Source of the DNA: Axinella damicornis
Taxonomy: Eukaryota; Porifera; Demospongiae; Axinellida; Axinellidae
Length of the DNA stretch: 64,000 bases
Assembly (NCBI GenBank): GCA_963931865.1
Contig: OZ007518.1
Coordinates: 3,248,055 to 3,312,054 of the forward strand
Direction of reading: 5' to 3'
Every line of letters begins with the position of its first letter. The first letter of the stretch is position 1. The translations under genes and the position numbers were made by a program. Positions 10,201-20,400 of this stretch are shown here, piece after piece. The notes under the pieces are model-generated. The model was not told where the DNA came from. It did no database searches and saw nothing but the letters and a program-made list of their open reading frames with translations.

Positions 10201-12270
10201 GCTGGTGAAGCTGTAAACCGAAGCCATGAAGCTGTCATGAGGTACAGAGAATAATATTAGGTATGACTTCCCGCCATTTCTGTTCCAAAGTACTACTATA
10301 AAGCATTTTTCAGGGTTCAATTCACTCTATCGACTTCCTACCTGGTAGTTGATAAGTCTGCATTCGCTGATATTCTCAGTGATGCTGCATATTACATATT
10401 GTGCTCAGTATACAGGATGTAGTTGTAGTCTCAGTAACCACAACTCGCGCACGGCGGAGTCTGGTCAACTGCATAATTATGACTTGTTCTGACACCCACC
10501 CCTTGAGAGGTGACCGATATGCAGCACAGCGCTTCCACATATGGCACACTTATTCCAAGGCATTAAGTACACTCAGAACTGCAAGCAAATAAACGTGCCG
10601 TATAAAGAAGCGCTGTAGTTTGCACATACTTAGTGTTAGAACAAGTTGTATATTGGCAGTCGACCAGACTCCTCCGCCGTGAGCTAGAGTCCGGTACCGA
10701 AACTAAGCTAAGTAAATTGCTTGCAGTCTGTACTATATTCGGGACACATAATTTGAAAGTGCAGAACAGCCTTCTCCCATGGAGAACTTGAATGGTAGAA
10801 TAAACAAAATTACAATGTACGTGATCTTGTCACACTGCCACCCCCTCTAGTCGGTGTCAAAGCATCCCACCTATACTATAGTGGGGGAGATGATGGTGAA
10901 TCCACATGCACGTTACTGATTCATTTTCTCATGAATTTTGTACTTTATACTTTATACACAGATATATGGCTTGTTGACTAACCTATACTAGCTACCTGGA
11001 GTACAACGTAAAGCAGCAAGCAACGTTTTGGCCAGTACAAGTGTGGGTGGCTGAAGAAAGATGCATCCAGGACTGTTTGCAAACACTGGCATAATTTTGA
11101 GCCCATCATGTGTATGCTATATCAGTGTACATGAGCATTGTATTAGCTATACGGATGAAGTACACACTACAAACTGAATAGACAAATGAATGCCTGACTA
11201 CCAAGACAAGGTAGTTGAACTTTAGTCTGCATCTGGGGTCCAGGCCAAGTCCATGGGGATTCAGCAAATTAATACCAGCTCCTTCTGTCTCTGCTACCAC
11301 TCCAAACTCCTTGCTTGCACAGGGCTGCACGTTCGAATTGCACGTTTGTGGGTGTGGTTAGGGTTGGGTTACGGTTTAGCGCATGCGTAGTTGATGGATC
11401 TGCCATCAAAAAAATTCGCTCGCGCCGGCCGCGCCGATGGAGGACGAGTCAAGCTGTGTATGCGTGGCTACCACTTCTACAGCGACGCAACTGCTGGGGA
11501 AGAGCTACTGTGTGAGAGTGAGCCCATGAATGTTAACACGAAGGACAGTAACTGTTATGCCTATAGCGCCTAGCAGTGGAAAAATATTTCGCGCGTTTAA
11601 TATTCGCGGTCTTACTTTTTCCCCACCGCGAAATTAACTGCAACAACGGTAGCATTCTTGCAGAATACATTTGTCTGTTACCAATAATTATTACTACATA
11701 TCTAACATATTGAGCAACTAAGTGAATGTGTGCTATTGCTCTTGTATCCGAGGATTCACATCTGGATCGCTCTTCGACAAGGACTCTCCGCATAGCCACT
11801 AACAGTAAATAATTACCTCAGGCGCTGCTTTACATCGTCGAGCCTCTCCTGACTCTTATACTTGTTAGCAGCCGCAACCTTGAAGGTAGCAACTGCAGCA
11901 CCAGGAGAAAAGAAGACATTCAACACACATAGTTAATGCTGGCTACATGCATACACTTAGTACACATGGGATGGACAGCGACGGTACGGGACTCACAGTG
12001 GACATTGGGTAGGTTCGGGTCCTTCCTGGAGTCCACGCGGCATAGAGCTGCAGAATTGTGCTCGGAGCTTCAGAGAGATAGAAAAAAAACATCGAACCAC
12101 CTCCTGTGTTGGAAAGTAGCTAGCTACTCCCCGATCACGCGTGACTCAAGTACCACTCACCTGGCCAGCTCAGAGAAGATGTACGCGTAGCCGTTTGTCT
12201 CCTCTGCATATAGGAGTACAGTGTCGCCAATCCTCAGCGAATACTGCAGCGATCCCTCGATCCCTGCCAT
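544..12270 (-). CDS. ITPR: Inositol 1,4,5-trisphosphate receptor, N-terminal exons 1-19 (partial)
   Basis: Ligand-gated Ca2+ release channel of the endoplasmic reticulum, N-terminal ~545 residues. Exons read from the minus strand: 12161-12270, 11997-12067, 11817-11892, 9518-9566, 9350-9436, 8144-8221, 7841-7921, 7630-7739, 7391-7481, 7173-7266, 6093-6194, 5898-5989, 5663-5779, 4652-4730, 2614-2696, 2382-2432, 2173-2247, 830-961, 544-602. All are bounded by AG/GT and all phases agree. The start ATG at 12270 begins MAGIEGSLQYSLRIGDTVLL, matching the receptor N-terminus (LHIGD..SLYAEG). Later segments match in order: VRLFH (MIR), ARIKHLQTKTWLH, ELFM-LSATETMNYDDAF and DRQKLLR. The channel part lies beyond the left edge. 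Ryanodine receptors share the fold, but spacing and motifs fit IP3R better. The acceptor of exon 18 (961) is weak and less certain; exon 13 ends on an unusual GTCAGG donor. Confidence 0.9.
611..683. repeat. (CA)n microsatellite at an IP3 receptor acceptor
   Basis: Dinucleotide repeat ending about ten bases from the acceptor of exon 544-602. Confidence 0.9.
985..1452. repeat. 33-bp minisatellite
   Basis: About 12 near-perfect copies of GGTGGGATGGTGCATGTGCG plus GGGGAGGGTGTGT. Because 33 is divisible by three, every frame stays open and produces misleading ORFs. Upstream, in transcript sense, of IP3 receptor exon 830-961. Confidence 0.92.
1540..2115. repeat. 67-bp satellite
   Basis: About eight copies of a 67-bp unit containing TTCAATTGGAATTCCAAATT and CTACACTAGTACTTTC. 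AT-rich and very homogeneous, within IP3 receptor intron 17 (962-2172). Confidence 0.92.
2507..2556. mobile_element. TAGCCTCGTTCCCAGG foldback MITE, 50 bp
   Basis: Inverted termini TAGCCTCGTTCCCAGGC and GCCTGGGAACGAGGCTA. The flanking direct repeat ACCTCCCTC(C) is present on both sides. Lies in IP3 receptor intron 15 (2433-2613). Confidence 0.8.
2701..3395. repeat. G-rich purine tract (GGGGGA)n
   Basis: A G run (2701-2724), a GA tract, then about 510 bp of GGGGGA/GGGGGGA repeats. The transcribed strand gives a C-rich pyrimidine tract ending exactly at the acceptor of IP3 receptor exon 2614-2696. G runs of five or more at short spacing are strong quadruplex candidates. Confidence 0.92.
3655..4315. 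repeat. Dispersed repeat-like block in IP3 receptor intron 14
   Basis: Begins at a CCCCGCGCGCACATGCGCGA hairpin, contains a CAGT microsatellite (3709-3750), and ends near CCGCGCGGGGTATGTGTTCT. No exon signal. It looks like an interspersed repeat, though only one copy lies in this window. Confidence 0.35.
5033..5585. repeat. 42-bp minisatellite
   Basis: About 13 copies of GGAGTGAGGCAGGCCCTCTC plus AATTAGTTGATATGTAATTGAT, with a variant (AATAAGTTGATATGCAAGAATT) at the right end. Lies in IP3 receptor intron 13 (4731-5662). Confidence 0.92.
6340..6965. repeat. Tandem array of ~110-130 bp palindromic units
   Basis: Five or six units each pair GATGCTCTTTCAAGCTT with its mirrored AAGCTTGAAACAGCATC around CATCATCCCCCCTCGCAATT. 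Each unit can fold back, so the array is a chain of hairpins. Lies in IP3 receptor intron 10 (6195-7172). Confidence 0.8.
7391..12270 (-). CDS. ITPR: IP3 receptor exons 1-9: suppressor (beta-trefoil) domain
   Basis: These nine exons encode about residues 1-251, the N-terminal suppressor domain that tunes IP3 affinity in characterised receptors. Recognisable landmarks are IGDTVLLYAEETNGYAYIF (exon 1), NVHFATFKVAAANKYKSQER (exons 2-3, like the vertebrate F-CLFKLCP-NRYSAQK segment), EQERLQGSTIVYGEKVQ (exon 5), LLHILTKKYVTVN (exon 6), SGNSEGSIFKILPRYKVRSV (exon 7) and GQFLHYSAKLF (exon 8). The 2.25 kb intron 3 (9567-11816) contains a decayed HIRAN-like fragment and a foldback, but no exon I could place. 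Confidence 0.88.
7938..8130. repeat. ACACACATCCTGC minisatellite
   Basis: Units of about 32 bp alternating CATCCTGCATACACACA and CATCCTGCTTGCACACA, in IP3 receptor intron 6 (7922-8143). Confidence 0.85.
8645..8756. mobile_element. Palindromic foldback
   Basis: Arms of about 45 bp (CGTGGGCGTTCCTTTGATGT and complement, then GAGGATAAATCGCATAACCT) around a loop of about 18 bp. Lies in IP3 receptor intron 5 (8222-9349). Confidence 0.65.
8842..8971. mobile_element. Related palindromic foldback
   Basis: Outer arms GGATCTACTACGTCGAC and complement; inner arms share the GAGGTTATGCG(A/G)TTTAT block with the element at 8645, so the two are family members about 90 bp apart. Confidence 0.6.
9086..9184. 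mobile_element. TAGCCTCGTTCCCAGG foldback MITE, 99 bp
   Basis: Same termini, flanked by a perfect 9-bp repeat TGAGTAATA (9077-9085 and 9185-9193). The right subterminal part (ACTGCAAGTGACGAAAAGCT) resembles the 336-bp copy at 40655. Confidence 0.85.
10440..10690. mobile_element. Diverged foldback in IP3 receptor intron 3
   Basis: Left GCACGGCGGAGTCTGGTCAA and right complement with one extra codon-sized insertion; arms are about 50 bp, with ACTTGTTCTGACAC at the inner edge. Confidence 0.5.
11390..11570 (+). pseudogene. Second, frameshifted HIRAN-like fragment
   Basis: The frame at 11447 reads VKLCMRGYHFYSDATAGEEL then LLCESEPMNVNTKDSNCYAY, paralleling the fragment at 13272 (CVRGYHAYQEIWEAAVGEVL). 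An upstream ATGGAGGACGAGTCAAG at 11435 is one base out of frame with it. It lies in intron 3 of the IP3 receptor, in antisense, and is flanked by ATTTCGCGCG-rich sequence like that inside the element at 13145. Confidence 0.5.
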
Positions 12271-13144
12271 CCTCAGCTATCCTTGGCTTTGGGGGCTTGC
12301 AATACTTTTCAGTCGTATGATTTGTATATGTAATCACATGGGTTTCGAGAAAATAATTGCACGAGCAACAGGCAAAGTAATTGCACGAGCGATAGCGAGT
12401 GCAATTTATGCCTGTTGGGAGTGCAATTATTCCCAAATGGCACAAAAATACATGACTTGTAATCAAATACTATAGTACGAATACCATAGTAATTAAGAAC
12501 AATTGGCCAAGTTGTTGCTGTTGCATACATCAAGATTCATGATAGTACACGAACAGTTTGACCATGTTAACTGCAACATCTTCCTCCTTGCGTCCTTTAA
12601 GAGAGCATGTTATAATTATCATGTCTTGTATTAGCCTATGTTGCTATGTACATGTATCCTTGTCTATTATATGACAGAATTGTTACAAACAGAAAAAAAA
12701 AACCCTCTTAATACCATGGAAAATGCCGTCATGAGCTCCCACAAGTCATAAGAACTTTTATATGGGGACTTTAATATTTCATCTTTAATAAGCTGTTATA
12801 CGAGGGGCAACCGCACTCCTGGTTTCGACTCGCCGTAGCGCACGCCAATTATCGCAGTTCGTTCCAATTAACGCACGTGGCAACCACGCTCAGTCGATCG
12901 CTGACTCGAGGAAAGACCTGAAAAACGCTTCAGCAGGCTAAGTAAGCGAATATAGCGAATGCATAAGCGAGTAAGCATGTTTAGCTTCTGTCCAACGCTG
13001 AAAAGGCAATTTTGGGTGAGTCCAGTCCAGTCCAGTGATTAGTGACACCCTGTTCACTCGTGTAAAATAATTTGTGTAATTTGTGTAAATTTTTTTTCGT
13101 GGTTTATGGCAACCACGAAAATATTTTTACAACGAAATTTCCAG

Positions 13145-13506
13145 ATACCGTATATTGGGTTATTTTCGTGTTGAATAACGTTCGCGTAATAATTATTCGT
13201 GTTGAAAAATTTTCGCGAACTCAAGCAAAGTGAACTCGCGCGAATACGTGTCAAGCCATAGCGCTATTACGATGGAGGAGTACGAACGAGAATGCTGCGT
13301 TCGAGGCTACCATGCGTATCAGGAGATCTGGGAGGCAGCTGTTGGGGAAGTGCTTGAGTGTGACCGAGAACCAAGAAACTGTACTGATAGACACGCCGTG
13401 GCTGTGTTGAAGGACAGCGTCATCAAAAATTCACGAGATAAATTTTCGCGATTGGAGGCATTCGCGCGAAAATATTTTAACAACGAAAATAACCCAATAT
13501 ACGGTA
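13145..13506 (+). mobile_element. Terminal-inverted-repeat element carrying a HIRAN-like fragment
   Basis: Left terminus ATACCGTATATTGGGTTATT (13145) is matched by its reverse complement ending at 13506. Inside, an ATG at 13272 opens MEEYERECCVRGYHAYQEIW followed by EAAVGEVLECDREPRNCTDR and HAVAVLKD, which resembles the start of HIRAN-type domains common in cnidarian and sponge genomes. The reading then runs into AT-rich subterminal repeats. It looks like a captured gene fragment rather than a functional gene. Confidence 0.6.
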
Positions 13507-14669
13507 TACGGTTATACAACCTACTTTGGTCCTAATAGCATCATAATAGATCTCTGAACTGGATACATAACCCAATGAGATTGCTCAGATTGTCACTTTG
13601 ACATTGTTTATGGGCTATAATGGTATGTCCCCCCAACATGCAGCCACCTATTGGCATCTGTAACGCACATGGAGCTCGGCAACACCTGACAAAGGAAGTT
13701 TGCTTAGACCACAAGTGAGAGTACTACAAAACAAACTACATGTACCGGTATTTGGTTACAACCTCATACCCCGTAGTAAATTAAACTTCAGTAGCGGCCC
13801 GAAGCATTCTTTGAATTAGTATAGTCATGCCCTTGAAAAGAATTCAATGGGAGCTGATACTTCAATCATACCTGAGTAACTTCATTAGCCACCCACTGAT
13901 GACAACGTACAGGCTTTTTGGTATTCTTGGCTGGACTTAATTTTATGTGTGAGTAGGTAAACGTCTGGAGAGATGAATGAGTTGATGCATTCTAAAGTAT
14001 TTAACCATTGGGCCATCCATGTAATAATACGTTCTCTTTCATAACCTTGGCTATTCGAATTGATAAATTATTTTATGCATGCATGTAGCTAGCTAACCAT
14101 GCATGAAGAGAATGGAGAAGTTTATCATGAAAGTCACCACCTCAGAACTCTGTCAAAAGCTTCATATGTCGTATACTGTATGCATACACTGGTTTTATAT
14201 CAAGGTTACCATGGTAACCACTAGGTTGTTATTCTGGATCATACAGTGACATATATACTCACCAGTTACACTATCAAAAAATGTTGGTTTAGGGAAGTGT
14301 TTGACAGTTACACGCATGACTATCCTTCCATTGCCGGGTAGCTACTGAAGGTTTGACTCATGCAAGTATCAGCTCCTACTGAATTCTGTTCAAGGGCATG
14401 ACTACATATCCTATAATTTTATCATATATCGTTTCTATGCTAATTCAAAGAGTGCATGACAACTGTGTCTGTATTATGAATCACAGATGAGTAAGGGAAC
14501 TCTTTGTTTGGCTAGCAATTTCAGTGATGCATTGATCTGCATTTACTGGTTCGGTTAACACAAAATGTGTTGCAATGAGAACTAACTAAATCAGTAACCA
14601 CACTGCAAAGACAAAGTGTTTACCCCGGCCTATGTTTACTACATGCAGTTACTCCATTCCCGAGCATTC

Positions 14670-14920
14670 CAGTGGCATCCTGCATATACTGTTACAGTAG
14701 CATCCAATGGTATCCTGCATATACTGTAGCATTCCAGTGGCTTCCTGCATATACTGTAGCATTCCAGTGGCTTCCTGCATATACTGTAGCATTCCAGTGG
14801 CATCCTGCATATACTGTTACAGTAGCATTTCCAGTGGCATCCTGCATTAGCCTCGTTCCCAGGCGGCCTGGGAACGAGGCTAATCCTGCATATACTGTAG
14901 CATTTCCAGTGGTATCCGAC
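14670..14920. repeat. ~30-bp minisatellite interrupted by a MITE
   Basis: About seven copies of CATTCCAGTGGCTTCCTGCA plus TATACTGTAG, interrupted at 14848-14882. Confidence 0.85.
14848..14882. mobile_element. Minimal 35-bp foldback MITE inside a minisatellite
   Basis: Two 17-bp termini almost fused, with no real interior, flanked by a perfect 9-bp repeat ATCCTGCAT. Inserted in an array of roughly 30-bp CCTGCATATACTGTAGCATT repeats (14670-14920). Confidence 0.8.
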
Positions 14921-15593
14921 ATAAACATAGCATAGCATCCTCCACTCAGATACATAACTCATCTTGTGAGCCCTGTTTGAAAGGGGAAACTATGATGTAA
15001 AGGGTATCCCCAATTGGGTTAATTAAAGGGGCATACTAACGTACAGTTTGAATACAGGTCACATACAATCAGCATATATAAATAGGAGAATAATAAAAGA
15101 GTAATCGTAATCGTGGAAGATTGAGTGGTTGCACTGAATAATGATGAATGAATAATGGAAGAGTAGCAGTGGGTAAGCAATGATACTCAGTCAAATCAGA
15201 CAGACATCTTTATCGGGAACTTGATTGTGGTCACTTCAATGTTGGCATCCAATCGAGCCATCCAGTTCCTGCCTTAGTGTTGAACTGATGTTCCCTTATA
15301 CCATACCCCATCATTGTACCTAACTTGACCTATTCCTTTGAAAGTATCGGTAATCTTGTTACTCTTGCCCTTGCCTTTTTGTATCAAATCAGACTCTAAA
15401 TCCAAATCCTACGGCATTTTCTACTTTTATTGAAATTACTTCGCTTGTCTGGGGGACCAAATTGTGCATCTTGGTCTGAGTCCATGGCTATTGGGCATCT
15501 GCTTTTCACGCTTATGCTTCCGTGAAGTTGCTGACTTGTGTCGACTCTCCTCAGTGTGGCTTCTATATGTCATACTGATTTGCTTCTCAGCTG

Positions 15594-16206
15594 CTAATGC
15601 TTTCGCTTTATCAGATGTTCAATGCAGGGGTTTTCTTGCAAAAAAACCTGAGTCAGCATTTGCAGGTGTGTCCACCATTCACCCCAGTGTGAAGTCTGAC
15701 TCCATGATGCCACAACCTGCTTCTCACCGAGGAGTGCTTCTTCTGTTAGAGGAACAATGTGCTTTATTTCTGCAAAGCTTAGGCTGCATTTAAGAGTACA
15801 GAACATTTTAAACTCATCAGACTTGCATTTGGCAGAGGTCACTGAACAAGTTATTGTGCAGAATGCATCATGGCCTCCTTACGGCTACATAGCTACAGTA
15901 ACTGGTAGAGGGGCACTCAGCTACTCGCGTGATACGATCACGCATAATGTACCAGATACCCAATCACGAGTTTCTCAGCCGTATCCTTGCATGCCTACAG
16001 CAAGTTCTAGTCTTTTCTTTCCATGTCACTCCCGTCCAATACAATGCCTCGCAGATTTTTTTCAGGGTTGAATCTCTTGATGCCTTCATGACACTGAGAA
16101 AAATGGCCTTAATTAATGCAGTGGCATAAAACTCAGGATCCTCCTTATATTGGTACAAACACGATCCACTGCCTGTTGTAGATGTACGCTTCACGGAACT
16201 ACACAC
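15594..16206 (-). pseudogene. Possible decayed coding sequence, minus strand, unrecognised
   Basis: Two minus-strand open segments, 15964-16206 (SCLYQYKEDPEFYATALIKA, LKKICEALYWTGVTWKEKTR) and 15594-15842 (FAEIKHIVPLTEEALLGEKQ, QTSHWGEWWTHLQMLTQVFL), have amphipathic, protein-like composition but are separated by stop codons. They lie inside the 5.7 kb interval bounded by inverted repeats, so they could be remnants of a transposon-encoded protein. I could not assign a family. Confidence 0.3.
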
Positions 16207-16622
16207 GCAGTTAATCTCTCATCTGACAATCTGTACATTATACTGTACATGAAAGAATGCATGCATGCACATAATATTATAATACACATAATATTACAAT
16301 ACATGACATAACGTTACACAACAAATGAATACACCACACTGCCACCCACCTCATGACTGTGTAGTCGAATGCAGTTACAGTAAGGAGGAAAGGAAGATGT
16401 GGCGTCAACCCACCTCCCCCAGTCCCGCCTTATCTGCTCACGCAGAACCTATCTCCCAAGGACATTGCCGGAAGTGTGACATCATGAAACTGAGTCTCAC
16501 ATTGCCTAAAGGGCTAATGGAGAAGCACTTAACTAAAAATTATTTAATGATATTCATGAGGATCCTCGTGGCTATTTGTGTCAGATTGTGTCAAGTATAA
16601 GCTTGCAACCTACAGTTGGCTA

Positions 16623-16748
16623 GGTTATTGCACTCAAGCGTGTCTCTTAGCTGTTTTAGAGGCCCGAGGGATGCTACCTATAATTACCGAGGGCTAAGAC
16701 CGAGGTGATTATAGGTGCAGCTAAGAGACCTGCTCGAGTGCAATAACC
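16623..16748. mobile_element. Foldback with GGTTATTGCACTC termini
   Basis: GGTTATTGCACTC at the left and its complement at the right, with further pairing of GTCTCTTAGCTG and CAGCTAAGAGAC inward. Confidence 0.6.
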
Positions 16749-17240
16749 GGTTTAGACTATGGGTTATATCTTTCTGAATGAAGTATGGATTTTTGATGAG
16801 GTGACAATGGATTTCATTAAGTTCAAAAGATCAAAGCACATTATCCGGCCACTGCCAAAGGCAGTGCAATAGAGGCGTGTAGCAGTGATCCAATCTGCGC
16901 GAAGCGTGTAATAAAATTGTCACCGTCAATTTTCAGTTGTCTAGATGGGCACCTTCATGCTTTTGCACTGCACTCACTGCTTATAGGTTTCCATGAACGT
17001 CCCACTCTCGACGTGGAAAGGCAAAAGTGACTAGTCGTGAATCACCAATGTCAGAGTCCGATGAAGATTCGCCGTGCAAGTGGTCTGAACAGAGAACCGT
17101 TTTCGTCCCCAGCACCACAAGTTGACTCTGTATCTGATTCATTCTGACTGTCACAATTAGCTGTTTTCCATTGGAAAAAGTGGTTCCAATACTGTAAGTC
17201 GGGTCCACGTGTAAACAAGGGATGTGGTCAGAAGTGGAAA

Positions 17241-17241
17241 T

Positions 17242-17276
<35 letters not shown>
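17241..17276. repeat. Poly(G) run
   Basis: An uninterrupted run of about 36 G; length is unreliable in draft sequence. Confidence 0.9.
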
Positions 17277-18432
17277 CTACAGCCCCTGTGCAAGTGTCGC
17301 CCCGGATAAAGAATTGATTAGCAGTGCGGAAGATTTGTGTATTGGCATTATGTCCAAAGAATTGGTCAATGAAAATGAGCTACAGCTTGTAATTTTCAGT
17401 CACTTTAGTTTTAGTTTTACTCTACTATACCTTTTTAATTTATTAATTTCACTGCTATATTTTTTGGCGCAATTTAATGTGATGTCCGAGTATGTATCTG
17501 CACTGCACATTTTCATCTTGTTCAGTCAGTATTCATTCCTATAAACTGCTAGACTACCATATCTACATTAAGATTGTGTATCTGTCTGTGTGTCAGTGCA
17601 TGAGTAACAGAAGTGGGATGTTTGGGATGTTGACAGGGTGCCAGTGCTTGCTAGAGACGCTATTGCACGAGGCTGTTGCAGAGCTACGTAGTCTCACAAG
17701 CCAGCCCACTTAAATGCCGCACGGTCTGGTCAACTGAGTCTACAAGACTTAGTGCTGTCCTGTTGCACTGGATACTGCAGCCCAATCAGAGGACAGTATG
17801 TGTGAGACGTTCCAACACCTTTGCTAAGCACTTTAATGTCTAGTGTGAAATCAAGTCATCAGCCTCTCACCAAATAACCATCTGTATAGTGTAGTCTGTT
17901 GCTCTATAGGCCAATCTCTAACATTGCTGACTGTGTTCACTTGCAGGAAGATGTAAATAATTACACTCCTGGTAGGGGAAAAATTGTGCCGCGTAATTAA
18001 TAATCAAACCTCATAGCTCGCAGGAAAGGTCTACAGAGATTCTGACTACACCGTCGTGATGGCTATCATGCAGATAGACAAACGTATAATAATTGTGCTG
18101 AAACTCACCTTGGTGGTGGAGATACAAGCGCTTTTGTCTCGCCGTGGCCGCCATTACCCAAGCGCTCTCTCCGACTTCCGGTGGCGGAAAGGCACACGAA
18201 GATTCTGGCCACATGGCCGTGATCGCTGTCGTTCACTGACGCTTACATGCCAAAAACTCACCGTGTTGGCAAAGTTGAAGTGCTGTAATAACTTCGTGTC
18301 TTCCCTTTGGCCGCCATTCCTAGCGATCGACAGAGCGTGGTTGCCACGTGGCATGTGCGTTAATTGGAACTAACTGCGATACTTAGCTTTCGCTACGGCG
18401 AGTCGCAGCCGGCGTTGCAACGGCAAGCTACC

Positions 18433-18503
18433 TAGCCTCGTTCCCAGGCCGTGTGGGAGGAGAAAAGTCTTTTCTCCTCTCACGCGGCCTGGGAACGAGG
18501 CTA
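18433..18503. mobile_element. TAGCCTCGTTCCCAGG foldback MITE, 71 bp
   Basis: Perfect 9-bp repeat CAAGCTACC on both sides (18424-18432 and 18504-18512). It interrupts the right inverted repeat of the 5.7 kb interval, so it is the younger insertion. Confidence 0.85.
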
Positions 18504-19218
18504 CAAGCTACCAGGAGTGCGGTTGCCCCTCGGACTTCATAGAAAATAAATGAGTACAAATAAGATAAAAGAGCCCTTTGGGATGGATGTGGAGCTTGGC
18601 TGGTTACATTCTCCAGGGGTTTTGTGTGAATATGACATTATGTTGGTCAGAAGAACATTGCAGCAATACTTCAATAATATTCAAACTGATCATAATGATA
18701 ACAGGTAGCTTTGCTCTGGGTGCTGTATTGGTGCTGTATTACGTTTCTGGGTGCTGTATTAAGTTTCCAGGTGCTGTATTAAGTTTCCGGGTGCTGTATT
18801 AAGTTTCTGGTTGCTGTATTAAGTTTCTGGTTGCTGTATTAAGTTTCTGGGTGCTGTATTAAGTTTCCGGGTGCTGTATTAAGTTTCTGGGTGCTGTGTT
18901 ATGTTTCTGGGTGCTGTATTAAGTTTCTGGGTGCAGTATTAAGTTTCTGGTTGCTGTATTAAGTTTCCGGGTGCTGTATTAAGTTTCTGGGTGCTGTATT
19001 AAGTTTCCGGGTGCTGTATTAAGTTTCTGGTTGCTGTATTAAGTTTCTGGTTGCTGTATTAAGTTTCTGGATGCTGTATTAAGTTTCCGGGTGCTGTATT
19101 AAGTTTCTGGGTGCTGTGTTATGTTTCTGGGTGCTGTATTAAGTTTCCGGGTGCTGTATTAAGTTTCCGGGTGCTGTATTACGTTTCTGGGTGCTGTATT
19201 ACGTTTCTGGGTGCTGTA

Positions 19219-19653
19219 TTAAGGTTACGGGATACTCGTGCGCGCGCCGTGCGAAATGTATTGGGAAATGTATACTTAAGCTCGCTAACCAAGAATCTCT
19301 GGTACGAACAGCCCGAGCAACTTGATTCTGGAGGTGGAGGTACGCTGTCACAAGGTGCAGGGCATGACGGAAGCTTTTACCAATACGCTGTATAGCCATG
19401 CAAAAACGAGCAGTTCAGTTCAACAAAAAGGCGTATTTACCGCTTTTCTTGAGCGAGACAGCAGATAAATTTGCCAGGGATTATGCTATCAAAAAAAGCT
19501 TCCGTCATGCCCTGCACCTTGTGACAGCGTACCTCCACCGCCAGAATCAAGTTGCTCACGCTCTTCGTACCAGAGATTTTTGGTTAGCGAGCTTAAGTGT
19601 AGATTTCCCAATACATTTCGCACTGCGCGCGCACGAGTATCCCGTAACCTTAA
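19219..19653. mobile_element. Long-armed foldback inserted in a 20-bp satellite
   Basis: Left arm begins TTAAGGTTACGGGATACTCG and the right arm is its complement, ending at 19653. Arms are about 170 bp with scattered mismatches and include GCATGACGGAAGCTTTT. The same satellite lies on both sides. Confidence 0.75.
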
Positions 19654-19801
19654 GTTTCTGGGTGCTGTATTAAGTTTCCGGGTGCTGTATTAAGTTTCCG
19701 GGTGCTGTATTAAGTTTCTGGGTGCTGTATTAAGTTTCCGGGTGCTGTATTACGTTTCTGGGTGTGTATTACGTTTCCGGGTGCTGTATTAAGTTTCTGG
19801 G

Positions 19802-20400
19802 GGGTAGTACAAACCCGGAACGGAACGGAATGAACGGAACAAACGGAACAGTCGTTTTTCATCGCTGAGACCGATTGGGAAGGTAAGACCTTTTTGTGAC
19901 TAGCGCTGCACGGGCGGTACCGTAAAGTACATGTAGTGCAGTAGGTGTTACTACAAGAACGAAGCTACATACATGAAAGCATGGATATAGCTAGCTAGTA
20001 CATGTACGCGACGAGCGCGTGTACGGTACCATTTGCCGTTCAGCGGCATATCTACTGTACTACATGTACGTAAGTCTCACTGGCCAGACTACCCGTACTA
20101 ACTGCCTAGCCTAACCCTGAATGCTACTGGCAGAAAGGAAGTCGTACCTTGGTTTCACTACGCTGGGGCACCGAGCTCACTGACTCGTGCGCATTACCGT
20201 ACACGGTACAGTGCATACTAGCCTCGTACCCGGGCAGGGCCTGGGTACGAGGCTAAGTGCATACAATATATGCCGTGTACTAACCTTTGAGGATTCGTTT
20301 TCGGTAACGCCCGTGCAGCGCTAGACAGAAAAATTGGTCTCAGCGACGAAAATTGGCTGTTCCGTTCCGTTCCGTTCCGTTCCGGGTTTTAGTACTACCC
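19802..20400. mobile_element. Second foldback in the same satellite
   Basis: Left GGGTAGTACAAACCCGGAAC and right complement ending CGGGTTTTAGTACTACCC. Arms of about 100 bp carry GGAAC(G) repeats, then GAGACCGATT. The loop holds the 37-bp MITE at 20219. Confidence 0.7.
20219..20255. mobile_element. Foldback MITE, 37 bp, nested in a larger foldback
   Basis: Termini TAGCCTCGTACCCGGGC and complement, with a perfect 9-bp repeat AGTGCATAC on both sides. Sits in the loop of the foldback at 19802-20400. The T-to-A change in both arms shows the arms evolve together or the copy belongs to a variant subfamily. Confidence 0.8.

Larger units (their letters stand above)
12801..18532. mobile_element. 5.7 kb interval bounded by ~130-bp inverted repeats
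   Basis: The left end begins CGAGGGGCAACCGCACTCCT at 12801. The right end is its reverse complement, ending at 18532. Similarity continues inward for about 130 bp (shared blocks include CGACTCGCCGTAGCG, TTCCAATTAACGCAC and GTGGCAACCACGCT). The right arm is interrupted by a 71-bp foldback with a perfect 9-bp duplication (18433-18503). I see no clear target duplication around the large interval. It may be one degraded DNA transposon or two oppositely oriented solo elements. Confidence 0.55.
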
